From contig JAPUEK010000020.1 in NCBI GenBank assembly GCA_027492585.1, positions 1-64,000 of the forward strand: DNA of 64,000 nt. Reading direction: 5' to 3'. This document shows, in pieces, positions 26,419-35,170 of this stretch (within the stretch, counting starts at the first letter, position 1; each line of letters starts with the position of its first letter). Position numbers and translations under genes: made by a program. The stretch is from Paracoccaceae bacterium. Its GTDB lineage: Bacteria > Pseudomonadota > Alphaproteobacteria > Rhodobacterales > Rhodobacteraceae. The notes under the pieces were generated by a model. It made no database searches. It was not told where the DNA came from and saw only the letters and a list, made by a program, of their open reading frames with translations.

Positions 26419-26445
26419 AATCACCGCTGGCTCCGTAAGCAGCAT

Positions 26446-26976
26446 ATGAACAGCTTTGACATCACTCCTCATCTGCTGGCGATGCGCCGCTATGCGCGGG
26501 TGCTGACGCGCGCCGAAACGGAGGCGGACGATCTGGTGCAGGGCGCCCTGCTGCGCGCCTATGAACGGCGCGGCAGCTTTCGGGAAGGTGCCGACCTGCG
26601 GGTCTGGCTGATGGCGATCCTGCACAACCATTTCATCGACCAGATGCGGGCGCGCAAAGCCTCTCAGGCGCGCGAGCAGGCCTGGGCCGAAAGCAACCCC
26701 GGCTTTGCCCCCGCCGAGGGGGAGCATGTCGTGCGGCTGGAACAGCTGCGCGGCGCATTTCTGGCGCTGCCCGCCGAGCAGCGCGAAGCCCTGCATCTGA
26801 TGGCGGTCGAGGATCTCAGCGTGGCCGAAGCCGCCACGGTGCTCGGTATTCCCGTGGGGACCGTGATGTCACGGGTCGGTCGCGCCCGCGCCGCCCTGCG
26901 CCGTTTCGAGGACGGCCCGGCGGTCAGGACCGGCTCCCCTTCCCTCAAACTTGTCCGAGGTCGAGATGACAGATGA
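26446..26976 (+). CDS. ECF-type RNA polymerase sigma factor
   Basis: Group IV sigma factor of 176 residues. Region 2 is seen at residues 10-75 (ARVLTRAETEADDLVQGALL, LRVWLMAILHNHFIDQ) and region 4 at 105-150 (LPAEQREALHLMAVEDLS, AATVLGIPVGTVMSRVGRAR). It lies between the hydroxylase and its presumed anti-sigma factor, whose start codon lies inside its 3' end. The promoter it recognises cannot be read here; the operon's own upstream region, 25143-25278, is the first place to look. Confidence 0.9.
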   Translation: MNSFDITPHLLAMRRYARVLTRAETEADDLVQGALLRAYERRGSFREGADLRVWLMAILHNHFIDQMRARKASQAREQAWAESNPGFAPAEGEHVVRLEQLRGAFLALPAEQREALHLMAVEDLSVAEAATVLGIPVGTVMSRVGRARAALRRFEDGPAVRTGSPSLKLVRGRDDR

Positions 26977-27739
26977 GCGTGAAAGCCAGATCGAGCAGGA
27001 CATCCTTGCTTTCGTCAACGGCCAGCTTGACGCCGAACGGCGCTTTGCGGTGGCGGAGTATCTGTCCACCCAGCCGGAGCGGGCTGCCGAGGTCATGGCC
27101 GACCTGCGCCTGACCGAGGGGCTGCGGCTGGCTGTGGGCGCGGTGGACGATCCGCCCTCCCCGCAGCTGCGGCAGGCCGCAGAACGTCTGGGCAGCGGCT
27201 TGCAGCAGCGGCGGACGCTGATGCGTTGGCTGCCCTTTGCCTCCGCCGCCGCGATGTTCGCCTTCGGCTGGACGGCGCAGGGGATGCTGAACCAGCCTGC
27301 CGCCGATGCCCATGCCGGCGGGGTATCGCAGCTTCTTGAAACCGCCATTGATGCCCAGGATGCGGTGGCGCTGCGGCTGTCGCTGTCAACCAGATCCGGC
27401 CCGGTGCTGCGCGATCCGCAGGAGATTTCCGAAAAGCTCGGGATCGAACTGCCGAGCCTGCCGCCAGGCTGGAAGATCCGCGCGGCGCAGGTGGTGGCGA
27501 CACCGGAGCGGCCCGGCGTCGCCCTGATGATCTCCACCCCCGACCTTGGAGATATCCTTCTTTTCAGCGTTCTACGCAGTGTCGACGGTCCCGATGCGCC
27601 GGCCTATGCGACCACGCGCGACGGCCGGGCGCTCGCCTTCTTTGAGCGCGACCGCACCGCCTATGTGCTGGTCGATGCGAAAGGCCCGCCCGGCGCGCTG
27701 CGTCAGGGGGCAGAGACGCTCCGCCACAGGTTCAACTGA
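26966..27739 (+). CDS. Membrane anti-sigma factor
   Basis: Protein of 257 residues. Residues 1-80 form a helical cytoplasmic domain (DERESQIEQDILAFVNGQL, AEYLSTQPERAAEVMADLR) like anti-ECF domains, but without the Cys/His zinc motif of ZAS proteins. One membrane segment runs at about 87-108 (RWLPFASAAAMFAFGW). A periplasmic domain of about 150 residues follows (WKIRAAQVVATPERPGVALM). Signal-dependent proteolysis or release of the sigma factor would be the mode of control. The ATG at 26966 overlaps the sigma gene by 11 bases; a TTG at 26951 is an alternative. Confidence 0.8.
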   Translation: MTDERESQIEQDILAFVNGQLDAERRFAVAEYLSTQPERAAEVMADLRLTEGLRLAVGAVDDPPSPQLRQAAERLGSGLQQRRTLMRWLPFASAAAMFAFGWTAQGMLNQPAADAHAGGVSQLLETAIDAQDAVALRLSLSTRSGPVLRDPQEISEKLGIELPSLPPGWKIRAAQVVATPERPGVALMISTPDLGDILLFSVLRSVDGPDAPAYATTRDGRALAFFERDRTAYVLVDAKGPPGALRQGAETLRHRFN

Positions 27740-27754
27740 AGGCTGCCGGTCCGG

Positions 27755-30049
27755 ATGGGAGACATTCACCTGACACCGGCCGAACTGGCGCTTGCCGAGG
27801 CCCGGACGGCCCTGGAGAAGAAGGATCCGGGCGTCGCCGTTCAGGCCTTTGACAGGGCGCGGGCGGCGGGCGCGTCGCCGAAGCTGACCTCGCGGCCCCA
27901 TGCCCTCGCCCTGTCGGACCTTGGCCGCCATGACGAGGCGGTGATCGCCTTCCGGCCCTGGTTCGAGAAGAACCCCAAGGATGCGGCGACGGTGAACCTG
28001 ATGGGTGTGCTCTTCAAGCGCGCCGGGCAATTGCCGCAGGCGCTTGCGACCCTGGAAACGGCGCGCCGGCTGCGCCCGCAGGATGCCTCGGTCTGGCAGA
28101 ACCTCGGCAATGTGCAGGAACTGCTGGGGCAGAGCGAAAAGGCTCTGCAATCCTATCGCACCGCGCTGAAGATCGCCCCGAAATCGGCGGAGTTGTGGCG
28201 TCTGGCCGGGCGGCAGCAGGCCGCGCTCGGCCAGCTCGAAGAGGCCAGCAGGAGCTTTCAGCACGGGCTCCGGCTTGCCCCGAAGGATCTCGTCCTGATC
28301 GCCCTTCTGGTGCAGAGCCTGCAACGGATGGGCCGGATCGGCGAGGCGCGGACCTTGGTGGAGCGGTTGCGCGCCGCCCAACCGGCAGAGACGGAAATCG
28401 CGGTGATCGCGGCGCGGCTGGCGTTCCGCACCGGCCATGCGGCCGAGGCCGTTGCAATTCTGGAAGGGGTCCTAGCAGAGGAGCCGGGCCATCTCGGCGC
28501 CAACCTGCAACTGGCCAATGTGATCGGCGACGGCGACCGTGCGGTGGTCAACGCCGCGCTCGACCGCGCGGTCGCGGCGCATCCCGGCAATCCCCACGCC
28601 CTTGAGCGGCTGATCGACAGCCTGTCCCGCAGCCGCCATGGCAGCGAGGCCGCGCATATCGAGCGCGCCTATGATCTGTCGAAGCGGTTCATGGCGCAGT
28701 TCCCCGGCAAGGTGGGGGAAGCCTCGCGGGCCTTGCGGACCGTTCTGATGCGGGTGCTCGACGAGGATCGGATGGCGGCGACCGGGGGGCTGACCGGGCT
28801 TCTGCCGCTCTGGCAGGCCGAGGGGCTCCATTCCAGCGTGCATTATGAGCTGGGGCAGGCGCAGACACTGGACGACCGGCTGCGGCTGGTGGAGTGGCAC
28901 CGGCACTGGGGGCGGAAGGCCGCAGCCCGGATCGCGCCTCTGCCTCCTCCGGCCTCGCCCGCCCTGACAGGAGCGCGCAAGCTGCGGCTCGGCTTCATGT
29001 CCTCCGATCTGCGGCATCATCCGATCACCTATTTCGCCCTGCCACTGCTGGAGGGCTATGACCGCGATCAGGTGGAGGTCTTCTGCTATTCCTTCAGCGA
29101 CAAGCCCACCGACCGGGTGCAGAAGCATGTGCAGACGCAGGTGACGGCGTTCCGCCACTGGCCCAAGCAATCGGACGCGCAGGTGGCCGACGGCATTGCC
29201 GCCGACCGGCTGGACATGCTTTTCGAACTCGGCGGTTCGACGGCGATGAACAAGCTGGAGGTGATGGCCTATCGCCCGGCCCGGCTTGGGGCAAGCTGGC
29301 TCGGCTACCCCCATTCGGCGGGTCTGGAGCAGATCGACTTCATCCTGACCGATCCCTATCTGCTTCCCGACGACCCGCGCCTGCTGATCGAGCATCCCTT
29401 CCAGATGCCGGAAAGCTGGGTCGCCCTGTCGCGGATGTTCGCCCCGCATGAGATCGCGGCGGAGACCCCGGAGACCCGCAAAGGCCATCTGAGCTTCGGC
29501 ACCGCCAACAATCCCTACAAATACACGCCCGCCTGTCTCGATGCCTGGGCGGCGGTGCTGCGGGCGGTTCCGGGCGCGCGGTTCGTCTTCCTGCGGCCCG
29601 AGGGGGCAGTGGAAAGCTTCGTCTCCGGCGCCCGCACGGCCTTTGCGCGCCGCAACGTCGATCCCGCGCGGCTGGATTTCATCGGGGTGCGGGGCGATCA
29701 CATGCGCCACTACAACGAGATCGACATCGCGCTCGACAGCCTGCCCCATGTCGGCGGCACCACCACCTGCGAGGCCTTGTGGATGGGTGTGCCGACCGTC
29801 AGCCTTGTCGGCCCCGGCTTTCCCGAACGGCTGAGCTATTCCAACCTCTCCAACGCGGGGCTTGGCGATCTGGCGCTCTTTTCGGTCGCGGATTACGTCG
29901 CAAAGGCGGTCGAGCTGGCCGCCGACCCCGCCCGCAGACGGGCGCTGCGCCAGGGACTGCGCGCGCAGATCGCCGCCCATCCCCTTGGCCAGCCGGAGCG
30001 GTTCACCCGGCATTTCTACGATCTGGCCAGAAAGGTGGCGTCGGAGTGA
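27755..30049 (+). CDS. TPR-containing O-GlcNAc-transferase-like glycosyltransferase (GT41/SPINDLY type)
   Basis: Protein of 764 residues. Residues 8-240 consist of tetratricopeptide repeats (for example VWQNLGNVQELLGQSEKALQ). The catalytic part from about 410 starts LRLGFMSSDLRHHPITYF, contains ASWLGYPHSAGL and LSFGTANNPYKYTP, and ends with the nucleotide-sugar motif HVGGTTTCEALWMGVPTVSL, the bacterial form of the OGT C-lobe. Such enzymes O-glycosylate proteins recognised by the repeats. It starts 15 bases after the anti-sigma gene and overlaps the first CDP-sugar gene. The donor may therefore be a CDP-6-deoxyhexose instead of UDP-GlcNAc; this is an inference. Confidence 0.88.
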   Translation: MGDIHLTPAELALAEARTALEKKDPGVAVQAFDRARAAGASPKLTSRPHALALSDLGRHDEAVIAFRPWFEKNPKDAATVNLMGVLFKRAGQLPQALATLETARRLRPQDASVWQNLGNVQELLGQSEKALQSYRTALKIAPKSAELWRLAGRQQAALGQLEEASRSFQHGLRLAPKDLVLIALLVQSLQRMGRIGEARTLVERLRAAQPAETEIAVIAARLAFRTGHAAEAVAILEGVLAEEPGHLGANLQLANVIGDGDRAVVNAALDRAVAAHPGNPHALERLIDSLSRSRHGSEAAHIERAYDLSKRFMAQFPGKVGEASRALRTVLMRVLDEDRMAATGGLTGLLPLWQAEGLHSSVHYELGQAQTLDDRLRLVEWHRHWGRKAAARIAPLPPPASPALTGARKLRLGFMSSDLRHHPITYFALPLLEGYDRDQVEVFCYSFSDKPTDRVQKHVQTQVTAFRHWPKQSDAQVADGIAADRLDMLFELGGSTAMNKLEVMAYRPARLGASWLGYPHSAGLEQIDFILTDPYLLPDDPRLLIEHPFQMPESWVALSRMFAPHEIAAETPETRKGHLSFGTANNPYKYTPACLDAWAAVLRAVPGARFVFLRPEGAVESFVSGARTAFARRNVDPARLDFIGVRGDHMRHYNEIDIALDSLPHVGGTTTCEALWMGVPTVSLVGPGFPERLSYSNLSNAGLGDLALFSVADYVAKAVELAADPARRRALRQGLRAQIAAHPLGQPERFTRHFYDLARKVASE

Positions 30050-30816
30050 AAGCCGTCATCCTTGCCGGCGGGCGCGGCACGCGGCTCTCCGAGGAAACCG
30101 GGCTGCGCCCCAAGCCCATGGTCGAAATCGGCGGCAAGCCGATCCTGTGGCACATCATGAAAATCTATGCGGCCCATGGGATCAGCGAGTTCATCATCTG
30201 CCTCGGCTACCGCGGCTGGCAGATCAAGGATTACTTCCTGAACTACGGGCGGCTTTCCTCCGACCTGACCGTGGACCTTGCCACCGGGGCCGCCGAGGTG
30301 CTGCGCCCGGCGGCCGAACCCTGGCGGGTGACGCTGATCGACACCGGAGAGGAGACGCAGACCGGCGGGCGGCTGGCGCGGGTCGGGCATCTCCTGCGCG
30401 GGGAGGACGCCTTCTGCCTGACCTATGGCGATGGCGTCGGCGATATCGACATCTCGGCAGCGATCGCATTTCACCGCCGCCATGGCCGGGCGGCGACCGT
30501 CACCGCCGTCCAGCCGCCGGGCCGGTTCGGCGCCTTGGAACGGTCCGGCAACGGCGTTTCCGCCTTTACCGAAAAGCCCGCAGGCGACGGCGGCATGATC
30601 AACGGCGGCTTCTTCGTGCTGTCGCCAAGCGTTCTGGAGCGGATCGACGGCGATGCGACGGTCTGGGAGCAGGCCCCGCTCAAGGGACTGGCGCAGGATG
30701 GCGAACTGATGGCCTTCGACCATCACGGCTTCTGGCAACCGATGGACACGCTGCGCGACCGCGACCAGTTGATCGCCCTGTGGGACCAAGGACGCGCGCC
30801 ATGGAAGCTGTGGTGA
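30046..30816 (+). CDS. rfbF: Glucose-1-phosphate cytidylyltransferase
   Basis: Nucleotidyltransferase of 256 residues that makes CDP-glucose from CTP and glucose 1-phosphate. The nucleotide-binding motif LAGGRGTRLSEETGLRPKPM starts at residue 6. Later landmarks are CLGYRGWQIKDYFLNY, LTYGDGVGDID, and FWQPMDTLRDR at the end, all typical of RfbF/DdhA. The GTG start at 30046 forms a GTGA overlap with the stop of the glycosyltransferase gene. It is the first committed step of the sugar pathway encoded by the next genes. Confidence 0.92.
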   Translation: MKAVILAGGRGTRLSEETGLRPKPMVEIGGKPILWHIMKIYAAHGISEFIICLGYRGWQIKDYFLNYGRLSSDLTVDLATGAAEVLRPAAEPWRVTLIDTGEETQTGGRLARVGHLLRGEDAFCLTYGDGVGDIDISAAIAFHRRHGRAATVTAVQPPGRFGALERSGNGVSAFTEKPAGDGGMINGGFFVLSPSVLERIDGDATVWEQAPLKGLAQDGELMAFDHHGFWQPMDTLRDRDQLIALWDQGRAPWKLW

Positions 30817-31850
30817 GGCGGCCTGCCCCGTCCTTCTGGGCCGAGCGGCGGGTGCTCCTGACCGGGCATACCGGCTTCAAGGGGGCCTGGGCGGCACGGA
30901 TGCTCGCGGCCCTCGGCGCCCGCGTGACCGGCTTTGCCCTTGATCCGGCGCCGGGTCCATCGGCCTTTGCGGCCCTTCAGGCGGGTGCGGGACTGGCGCG
31001 CGACCTGAGCGGCGATCTTCGTGATCCGGCCGCGCTAGAAGGGGCCGTTGCCGGCGCGGAGGTGGTCCTTCACCTCGCAGCGCAGGCGATCGTCTCGGAA
31101 GGGTTCCGCGATCCGGCAGGAACATGGGCCACCAATCTCGGCGGCACGCTGGCGCTGCTCGACGCCCTGCGGAAAAGTGACGTGCAGGCCGCCGTGATCG
31201 TGACTTCCGACAAGGTATACCGCAATGACGGCACGCGGGCCTTTGTGGAGACCGATGCGCTCGGCGGAGACGACCCCTATTCGGCCTCCAAAGCCGCCTG
31301 CGAGATCCTGACCGCGAGCCACCGCGCCAGTTTTGCCGATCTGCCGCCCCTCGCAACGGCGCGGGCGGGCAATGTCATCGGCGGCGGGGATTTCGGGCGC
31401 GACCGGCTGATCCCCGATCTGGTGCGGGCGCAGAGGACGGGCCAGCCCCTGCGTCTGCGGAACCCCGGAGCCACCCGGCCTTTCCAGCACGTGCTGGATG
31501 TGGTGGCGGGCTATCTGCTGCTGGCCGAGGCTCTGGCGACCGGCGACGCGCCCCTGGCCGTGAACTTCGGCCCGGCGGAAGCGGAGCTTTCTGTGCAGGA
31601 CCTGCTGGTGGCATGGCAGGCGGCGACCGGCAGGCAGGTCGGCTGGTGCCTCTCCGATGCCCCTCCCCTGCCGGAGAAATCCCGGCTCGCCCTCAACAGC
31701 GACCTCGCCCGTACGCGGTTGGGATGGTCCCCCCGTCACGACGCCGCGCAGGCCGTGGCGGAAACCGCCGGCTGGTATGCCGCCTGGGCCGCCGGAGCCG
31801 ATATGGCCGCCGCCGCCTCCACCACGATCCGCAGATTTCTGGAAGGCTGA
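30801..31850 (+). CDS. rfbG: CDP-glucose 4,6-dehydratase
   Basis: Extended short-chain dehydrogenase of 349 residues converting CDP-glucose to CDP-4-dehydro-6-deoxyglucose. The cofactor loop GHTGFKGAW (22-30) is the form peculiar to RfbG. The catalytic motifs are TSDKVYRN and DPYSASK, with the Tyr and Lys of YxxxK. RAGNVIGGGDF and RPFQHVLD are further family marks. The ATG at 30801 lies 16 bases inside the cytidylyltransferase gene. The product has the keto group needed by the methyltransferase and epimerase that follow. Confidence 0.92.
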   Translation: MEAVVRRPAPSFWAERRVLLTGHTGFKGAWAARMLAALGARVTGFALDPAPGPSAFAALQAGAGLARDLSGDLRDPAALEGAVAGAEVVLHLAAQAIVSEGFRDPAGTWATNLGGTLALLDALRKSDVQAAVIVTSDKVYRNDGTRAFVETDALGGDDPYSASKAACEILTASHRASFADLPPLATARAGNVIGGGDFGRDRLIPDLVRAQRTGQPLRLRNPGATRPFQHVLDVVAGYLLLAEALATGDAPLAVNFGPAEAELSVQDLLVAWQAATGRQVGWCLSDAPPLPEKSRLALNSDLARTRLGWSPRHDAAQAVAETAGWYAAWAAGADMAAAASTTIRRFLEG

Positions 31851-31851
31851 G

Positions 31852-33078
31852 ATGACCGGAACCCTCACCCGCTGCCGCGCCTGCAATGGTCCCTTCGGGC
31901 CGGTCTTCTGCGACCTCGGACCGATGGCCGTCGCCAATTCCTACCTTCCCCCCGACTTCGATCCGGACGCCGAGCCCCGCTTTCCGCTGCGCGCGGTGGT
32001 CTGCTCACAGTGCCGGATGGTGCAGCTTGACCATGTGGTCGATGCTCATGACATCTTCACCGACTACGCCTATTTCTCCTCCGCCTCTTCGTCATGGCTG
32101 GCCCATGCCGGGGAGTTCTGCGCGAAGATGACCGCCCGGCTCGGCCTCGGCCCGCAATCCTTCGTCATCGAGGTCGCCTCGAACGATGGCTATCTGCTGA
32201 AGAACTTCGTTGCGGCGGGCGTTCCCTGCCTCGGCATCGAGCCTGCGGCGAATGTCGCACGGGCGGCGCAGGCCGCGGGCGTACCGACCGCGGTGGCCTT
32301 CCTGAACCCCGCCACCGCTGCCGGAATCGCGGCGACACATGGCCGGGCCGATCTTGTCATTGCCAACAACGTGTTGGCCCATGTGCCTGACATCAACGGT
32401 TTTGTCGCGGGTCTGGCGATGCTGCTCGCACCGCAAGGGGTGCTGTCGGTGGAAGCGCCGCATCTGCTGTCCATGGTCGACGGAACGCAATTCGACACGA
32501 TCTACCATGAGCACTATGCCTATTGGTCCTTGCTGGCGATGGAGAGGCTCTTTGCCCGTCACGGGCTGCTGGTCTTCGATGTCGAGACCTTGCCGACACA
32601 TGGCGGCTCCCTGCGGGTTCTGGCCGCCCCCGCCCCTCGTCCCGCCACTCCGGCCCTGATCGCCTTGCGGGCGAAGGAGCAGGACAGGGGCCTCGATCAG
32701 GATGCCTTCTATAAAGGCTTCGAGGCGCGGGTCGGCGAGGTGATCCAGGGGTTCCGCGCCTGGCTTGCCGCCAAGACCGATATGGGGCGCAAGCTGGCCG
32801 CCTATGGCGCAGCGGCAAAGGGCAATACCTTTCTCAACGCCGCGCGGGTGCGGGCGCGGGACCTGATGGCTGTCGCCGATCTGTCGCCCGCCAAACAGGG
32901 GCGACGCCTGCCCGGCAGCCACATCCCCGTGGTGGCTCCGCAGGATCTGCTGGCCCTTCAGCCCGACGAGATCCTGATCCTGCCCTGGAACATCGCGCCG
33001 GAGATCGTAGCCCAGTTGCGGGGGGCAGGCTTCAACGGTGGTCTCTGGACCGCGCTTCCGGAAATGCGACGCCTGTGA
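31852..33078 (+). CDS. NDP-hexose C-methyltransferase (TylCIII/CloU type)
   Basis: SAM-dependent methyltransferase of 408 residues with three family parts: an N-terminal zinc-binding domain (CRACNGPFG and VVCSQCRM), a central SAM fold (VIEVASNDGYLLKNF, GIEPAANVA, VIANNVLAHVPD) and a C-terminal domain with YHEHYAYWSL, PTHGGSLRVL and YGAAAKGNTFLN. Relatives methylate C-3 (or C-5) of 4-keto-6-deoxyhexoses to make branched sugars such as mycarose and noviose. The gene starts 1 base after the rfbG stop codon. It implies that the final sugar carries a C-methyl branch. Confidence 0.88.
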   Translation: MTGTLTRCRACNGPFGPVFCDLGPMAVANSYLPPDFDPDAEPRFPLRAVVCSQCRMVQLDHVVDAHDIFTDYAYFSSASSSWLAHAGEFCAKMTARLGLGPQSFVIEVASNDGYLLKNFVAAGVPCLGIEPAANVARAAQAAGVPTAVAFLNPATAAGIAATHGRADLVIANNVLAHVPDINGFVAGLAMLLAPQGVLSVEAPHLLSMVDGTQFDTIYHEHYAYWSLLAMERLFARHGLLVFDVETLPTHGGSLRVLAAPAPRPATPALIALRAKEQDRGLDQDAFYKGFEARVGEVIQGFRAWLAAKTDMGRKLAAYGAAAKGNTFLNAARVRARDLMAVADLSPAKQGRRLPGSHIPVVAPQDLLALQPDEILILPWNIAPEIVAQLRGAGFNGGLWTALPEMRRL

Positions 33079-33611
33079 TGCGGCTCCATCTGACCCGCCT
33101 GCCGATGGTTTTCGAGGTGGAAAGCCATGCCGCCGAGGATATCCGCGGCAGCTTCCGGCGTCTCTGGTGCGCCGAAACCTTCGCCAAGGCCCGGATCGAC
33201 TTTGCGCCGAGCCAGTCGAGCCTTTCCACCAATACCGCGCTCCATACCCTGCGCGGCCTGCATTGGCAGGCGGGCGCCCTGGCCGAGCAGAAGCTGGTGC
33301 GCTGCGTAGCGGGGCGGATCTGGGATGTGGCCGTCGATCTGCGCCCTGACAGCCCCAGCTATCTTGGCTGGCTGGGCAGGGAGCTGTCGCCAGAACGCGA
33401 CAACGCCCTGTTCGTGCCGCGCGGCGTGGCACACGGCTTTCTGACGCTCACCCCCGATGCCGCGGTGGAATATCTGATCGACACGCCCCACAGCCCTGCC
33501 GCCGCGCGCGGCGCCCGCTGGAACGACCCTGCTTTCGGCATCCATTGGCCTGCCCTGCCGGCGGTCATCTCCGACCGCGACCGCGACTGGCCGGATTTCG
33601 CCCGTGTCTGA
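33078..33611 (+). CDS. dTDP-4-dehydrorhamnose 3,5-epimerase-family protein
   Basis: RmlC-type cupin epimerase of 177 residues. The catalytic histidine lies in LRGLHWQ, and RIWDVAVDLRPDSPSYLGW and VPRGVAHGFLTL are standard family motifs. It would epimerise C-3 and/or C-5 of the CDP-4-keto sugar. The ATG at 33078 shares its A with the methyltransferase stop codon (TGATG), and the next gene starts inside its 3' end. In a CDP-sugar operon its substrate is probably CDP-linked, despite the family name. Confidence 0.88.
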   Translation: MRLHLTRLPMVFEVESHAAEDIRGSFRRLWCAETFAKARIDFAPSQSSLSTNTALHTLRGLHWQAGALAEQKLVRCVAGRIWDVAVDLRPDSPSYLGWLGRELSPERDNALFVPRGVAHGFLTLTPDAAVEYLIDTPHSPAAARGARWNDPAFGIHWPALPAVISDRDRDWPDFARV

Positions 33612-34548
33612 GCCGGTGGTGCTGACCGGCGCGACGGGTTTCGTCGGGCGTGCCCTGCTGACGGAGCTGAGCGCGCGCGGCATCCCCGTCCATGCGATCA
33701 GCCGCAGACCGGGAGCGGGGCAGCCGGGGGTGGTCTGGCATCAGGCCGATCTGCTGACCGCCGAGGGGCGTCGCGCCATCGCCCGTCTTGCGCCCCGCCT
33801 GATCCACGCCGCCTGGGAGGTGGAGCATGGCGCCTTCTGGACCTCGCCTGCCAATGCGCTCTGGCAGGCGGCCTCGCTGGATCTGGTGCAGCGCTTCCGG
33901 TCGGCGGGCGGCGGGCAGGTGGTCTGCATCGGCACCTGCGCCGAATATGGCGCGACCGGCCCCGGTCCGTGGAACGAATCCCGCCCGATCGCCCCGACCA
34001 CATCCTATGGGCAGGCCAAAGCGGCCCTTTGCCGAAACCTGCAAGATCTGTGCGGCGAGAGGCTGATCTGGGCGCGGCTGTTCCATCTCTATGGTCCGGG
34101 CGAAGATCCGCGCCGGCTCATTCCCATGCTGATCCGCAACCTGCGCTCCGGCCAGCCGGCCGAAGTCCGTGCAAGCGGCCTGATCAGGGATTACGCCTCG
34201 ACACCCCATGTCGCGGCTTGCCTTGCAGCCCTGCTCCAAACCGGAGCGGCGGGGATTTTCGACATCGGCTCCGGCCAGCCACGCAGCCTCGGCGCCCTCG
34301 CCGGGATCGTCGCCGAGACGCTCGGCAAACCGGAGCTTCTGCAACTCTCCCACCGGCCGACGGGCGAGGATTTGCCTGTCATGGCCCCCGACCTGTTCCG
34401 GCTGCATGAGAGAATTGGACGGATGGCAGAACGCCCCGAGCTGGCTTTGGCCGCGTATAGCCGGTCATGGCATGAAGGCGACCGGCTCTCCGGTCCATCC
34501 GGGGATGATCCCTCGGGCGCAAGAATACGGGAAGGCGATGGCCGTTGA
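33604..34548 (+). CDS. NAD-dependent epimerase/dehydratase-family 4-ketoreductase
   Basis: Extended SDR of 314 residues with the Rossmann loop TGATGFVGRA near the N-terminus, a catalytic serine or threonine region GTCAEYGATG, and YGQAK as the YxxxK pair. In this position it most likely reduces the 4-keto group as the last step of the sugar pathway. The GTG start at 33604 overlaps the epimerase gene by 8 bases. The last 30 residues (rich in D, G, R and S) look unusual for the family, so the true 3' end could have been altered. A terminator hairpin follows at 34558. Confidence 0.82.
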   Translation: MSEPVVLTGATGFVGRALLTELSARGIPVHAISRRPGAGQPGVVWHQADLLTAEGRRAIARLAPRLIHAAWEVEHGAFWTSPANALWQAASLDLVQRFRSAGGGQVVCIGTCAEYGATGPGPWNESRPIAPTTSYGQAKAALCRNLQDLCGERLIWARLFHLYGPGEDPRRLIPMLIRNLRSGQPAEVRASGLIRDYASTPHVAACLAALLQTGAAGIFDIGSGQPRSLGALAGIVAETLGKPELLQLSHRPTGEDLPVMAPDLFRLHERIGRMAERPELALAAYSRSWHEGDRLSGPSGDDPSGARIREGDGR

Positions 34549-34557
34549 CCTCCAGCA

Positions 34558-34589
34558 CCTGCAAAAGCATTTCGCCCCCCTTTTGCAGG
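34558..34589 (+). terminator. Terminator hairpin after the sugar operon
   Basis: CCTGCAAAAG and CTTTTGCAGG form a perfect 10-base inverted repeat with a 12-base loop, starting 10 bases after the ketoreductase stop codon at 34548. It probably marks the end of the operon that begins near 25279. The T-tract is inside the second arm rather than after it. Confidence 0.6.
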
Positions 34590-35170
34590 GAAAGGCAGGT
34601 TAGTCGTTCAAAACCACGGGGGACCGGCTCATCCCCGCATATGCGGAGGTGATCCCAGATGAAGGCAGGCCGCCAAGACCGGCGGAGAAATGATCGGCCG
34701 GCCAAGGCGGTCTCCTGCGGGGGCAATCGTCCGGCCAGAACGGCCTGACCCGGAAGATCCCGGCACCGGCGCCCCGAACCTCCCATGGCGCGCCGCAGAT
34801 TGATGTTGCCGGATGTCGTGGCGCAGCCCGACAGGTTGCGGGAAAGCGTCAAACCGCCTTAACGCCCGCTTTCCTTGAGGATGTGAACGGAGGGGATCGT
34901 CCACGGCCGACCGGGGGCCGGCGCCACGACTGCGCCAAGGGGCGATGCGCGATGCCGGCGCCCTCGCGCCATCTCGTTCTGACGCATAGCCGGAACAGAT
35001 CATGTCTTCGCTCGCGCCTGTTCGGGCATCCCGCGCATGGTCCAGCCCGCCGTTGGCGGCCTCGACCCCGGCGATGCGATCCTGAGGGATCACAAAGGCC
35101 GGACCCCGATCTGCGGGTCGGCTGCCGCCATTCTGCTGATACTGCCGGAATCACAGGGGTTGCGGCGACC
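34590..35170. other. Non-coding region with a solitary CRISPR-like repeat
   Basis: About 580 bases with no gene that I can recognise on either strand. Open frames here have poor codon bias. The only clear structure is a 31-base element at 34625-34655. The stretch separates the sugar operon from the sigma-54 gene and may be decayed sequence. Confidence 0.5.
34625..34655 (-). repeat. Solitary element resembling a type I-E CRISPR repeat
   Basis: Read on the minus strand, the element has CCGCATATGCGG at its centre and ends GGGGATGAGCCG. That end resembles the conserved 3' end of type I-E repeats (GGGGATGAACCG). No second copy occurs about 61 bases away on either side, and no cas gene is present in the window. 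It is therefore at most a remnant, or a chance GC-rich palindrome. Confidence 0.35.

Noticed and set aside
34549-35170. CRISPR array
   Set aside because: Only one repeat-like element is present; no second copy at a regular interval and no cas genes.
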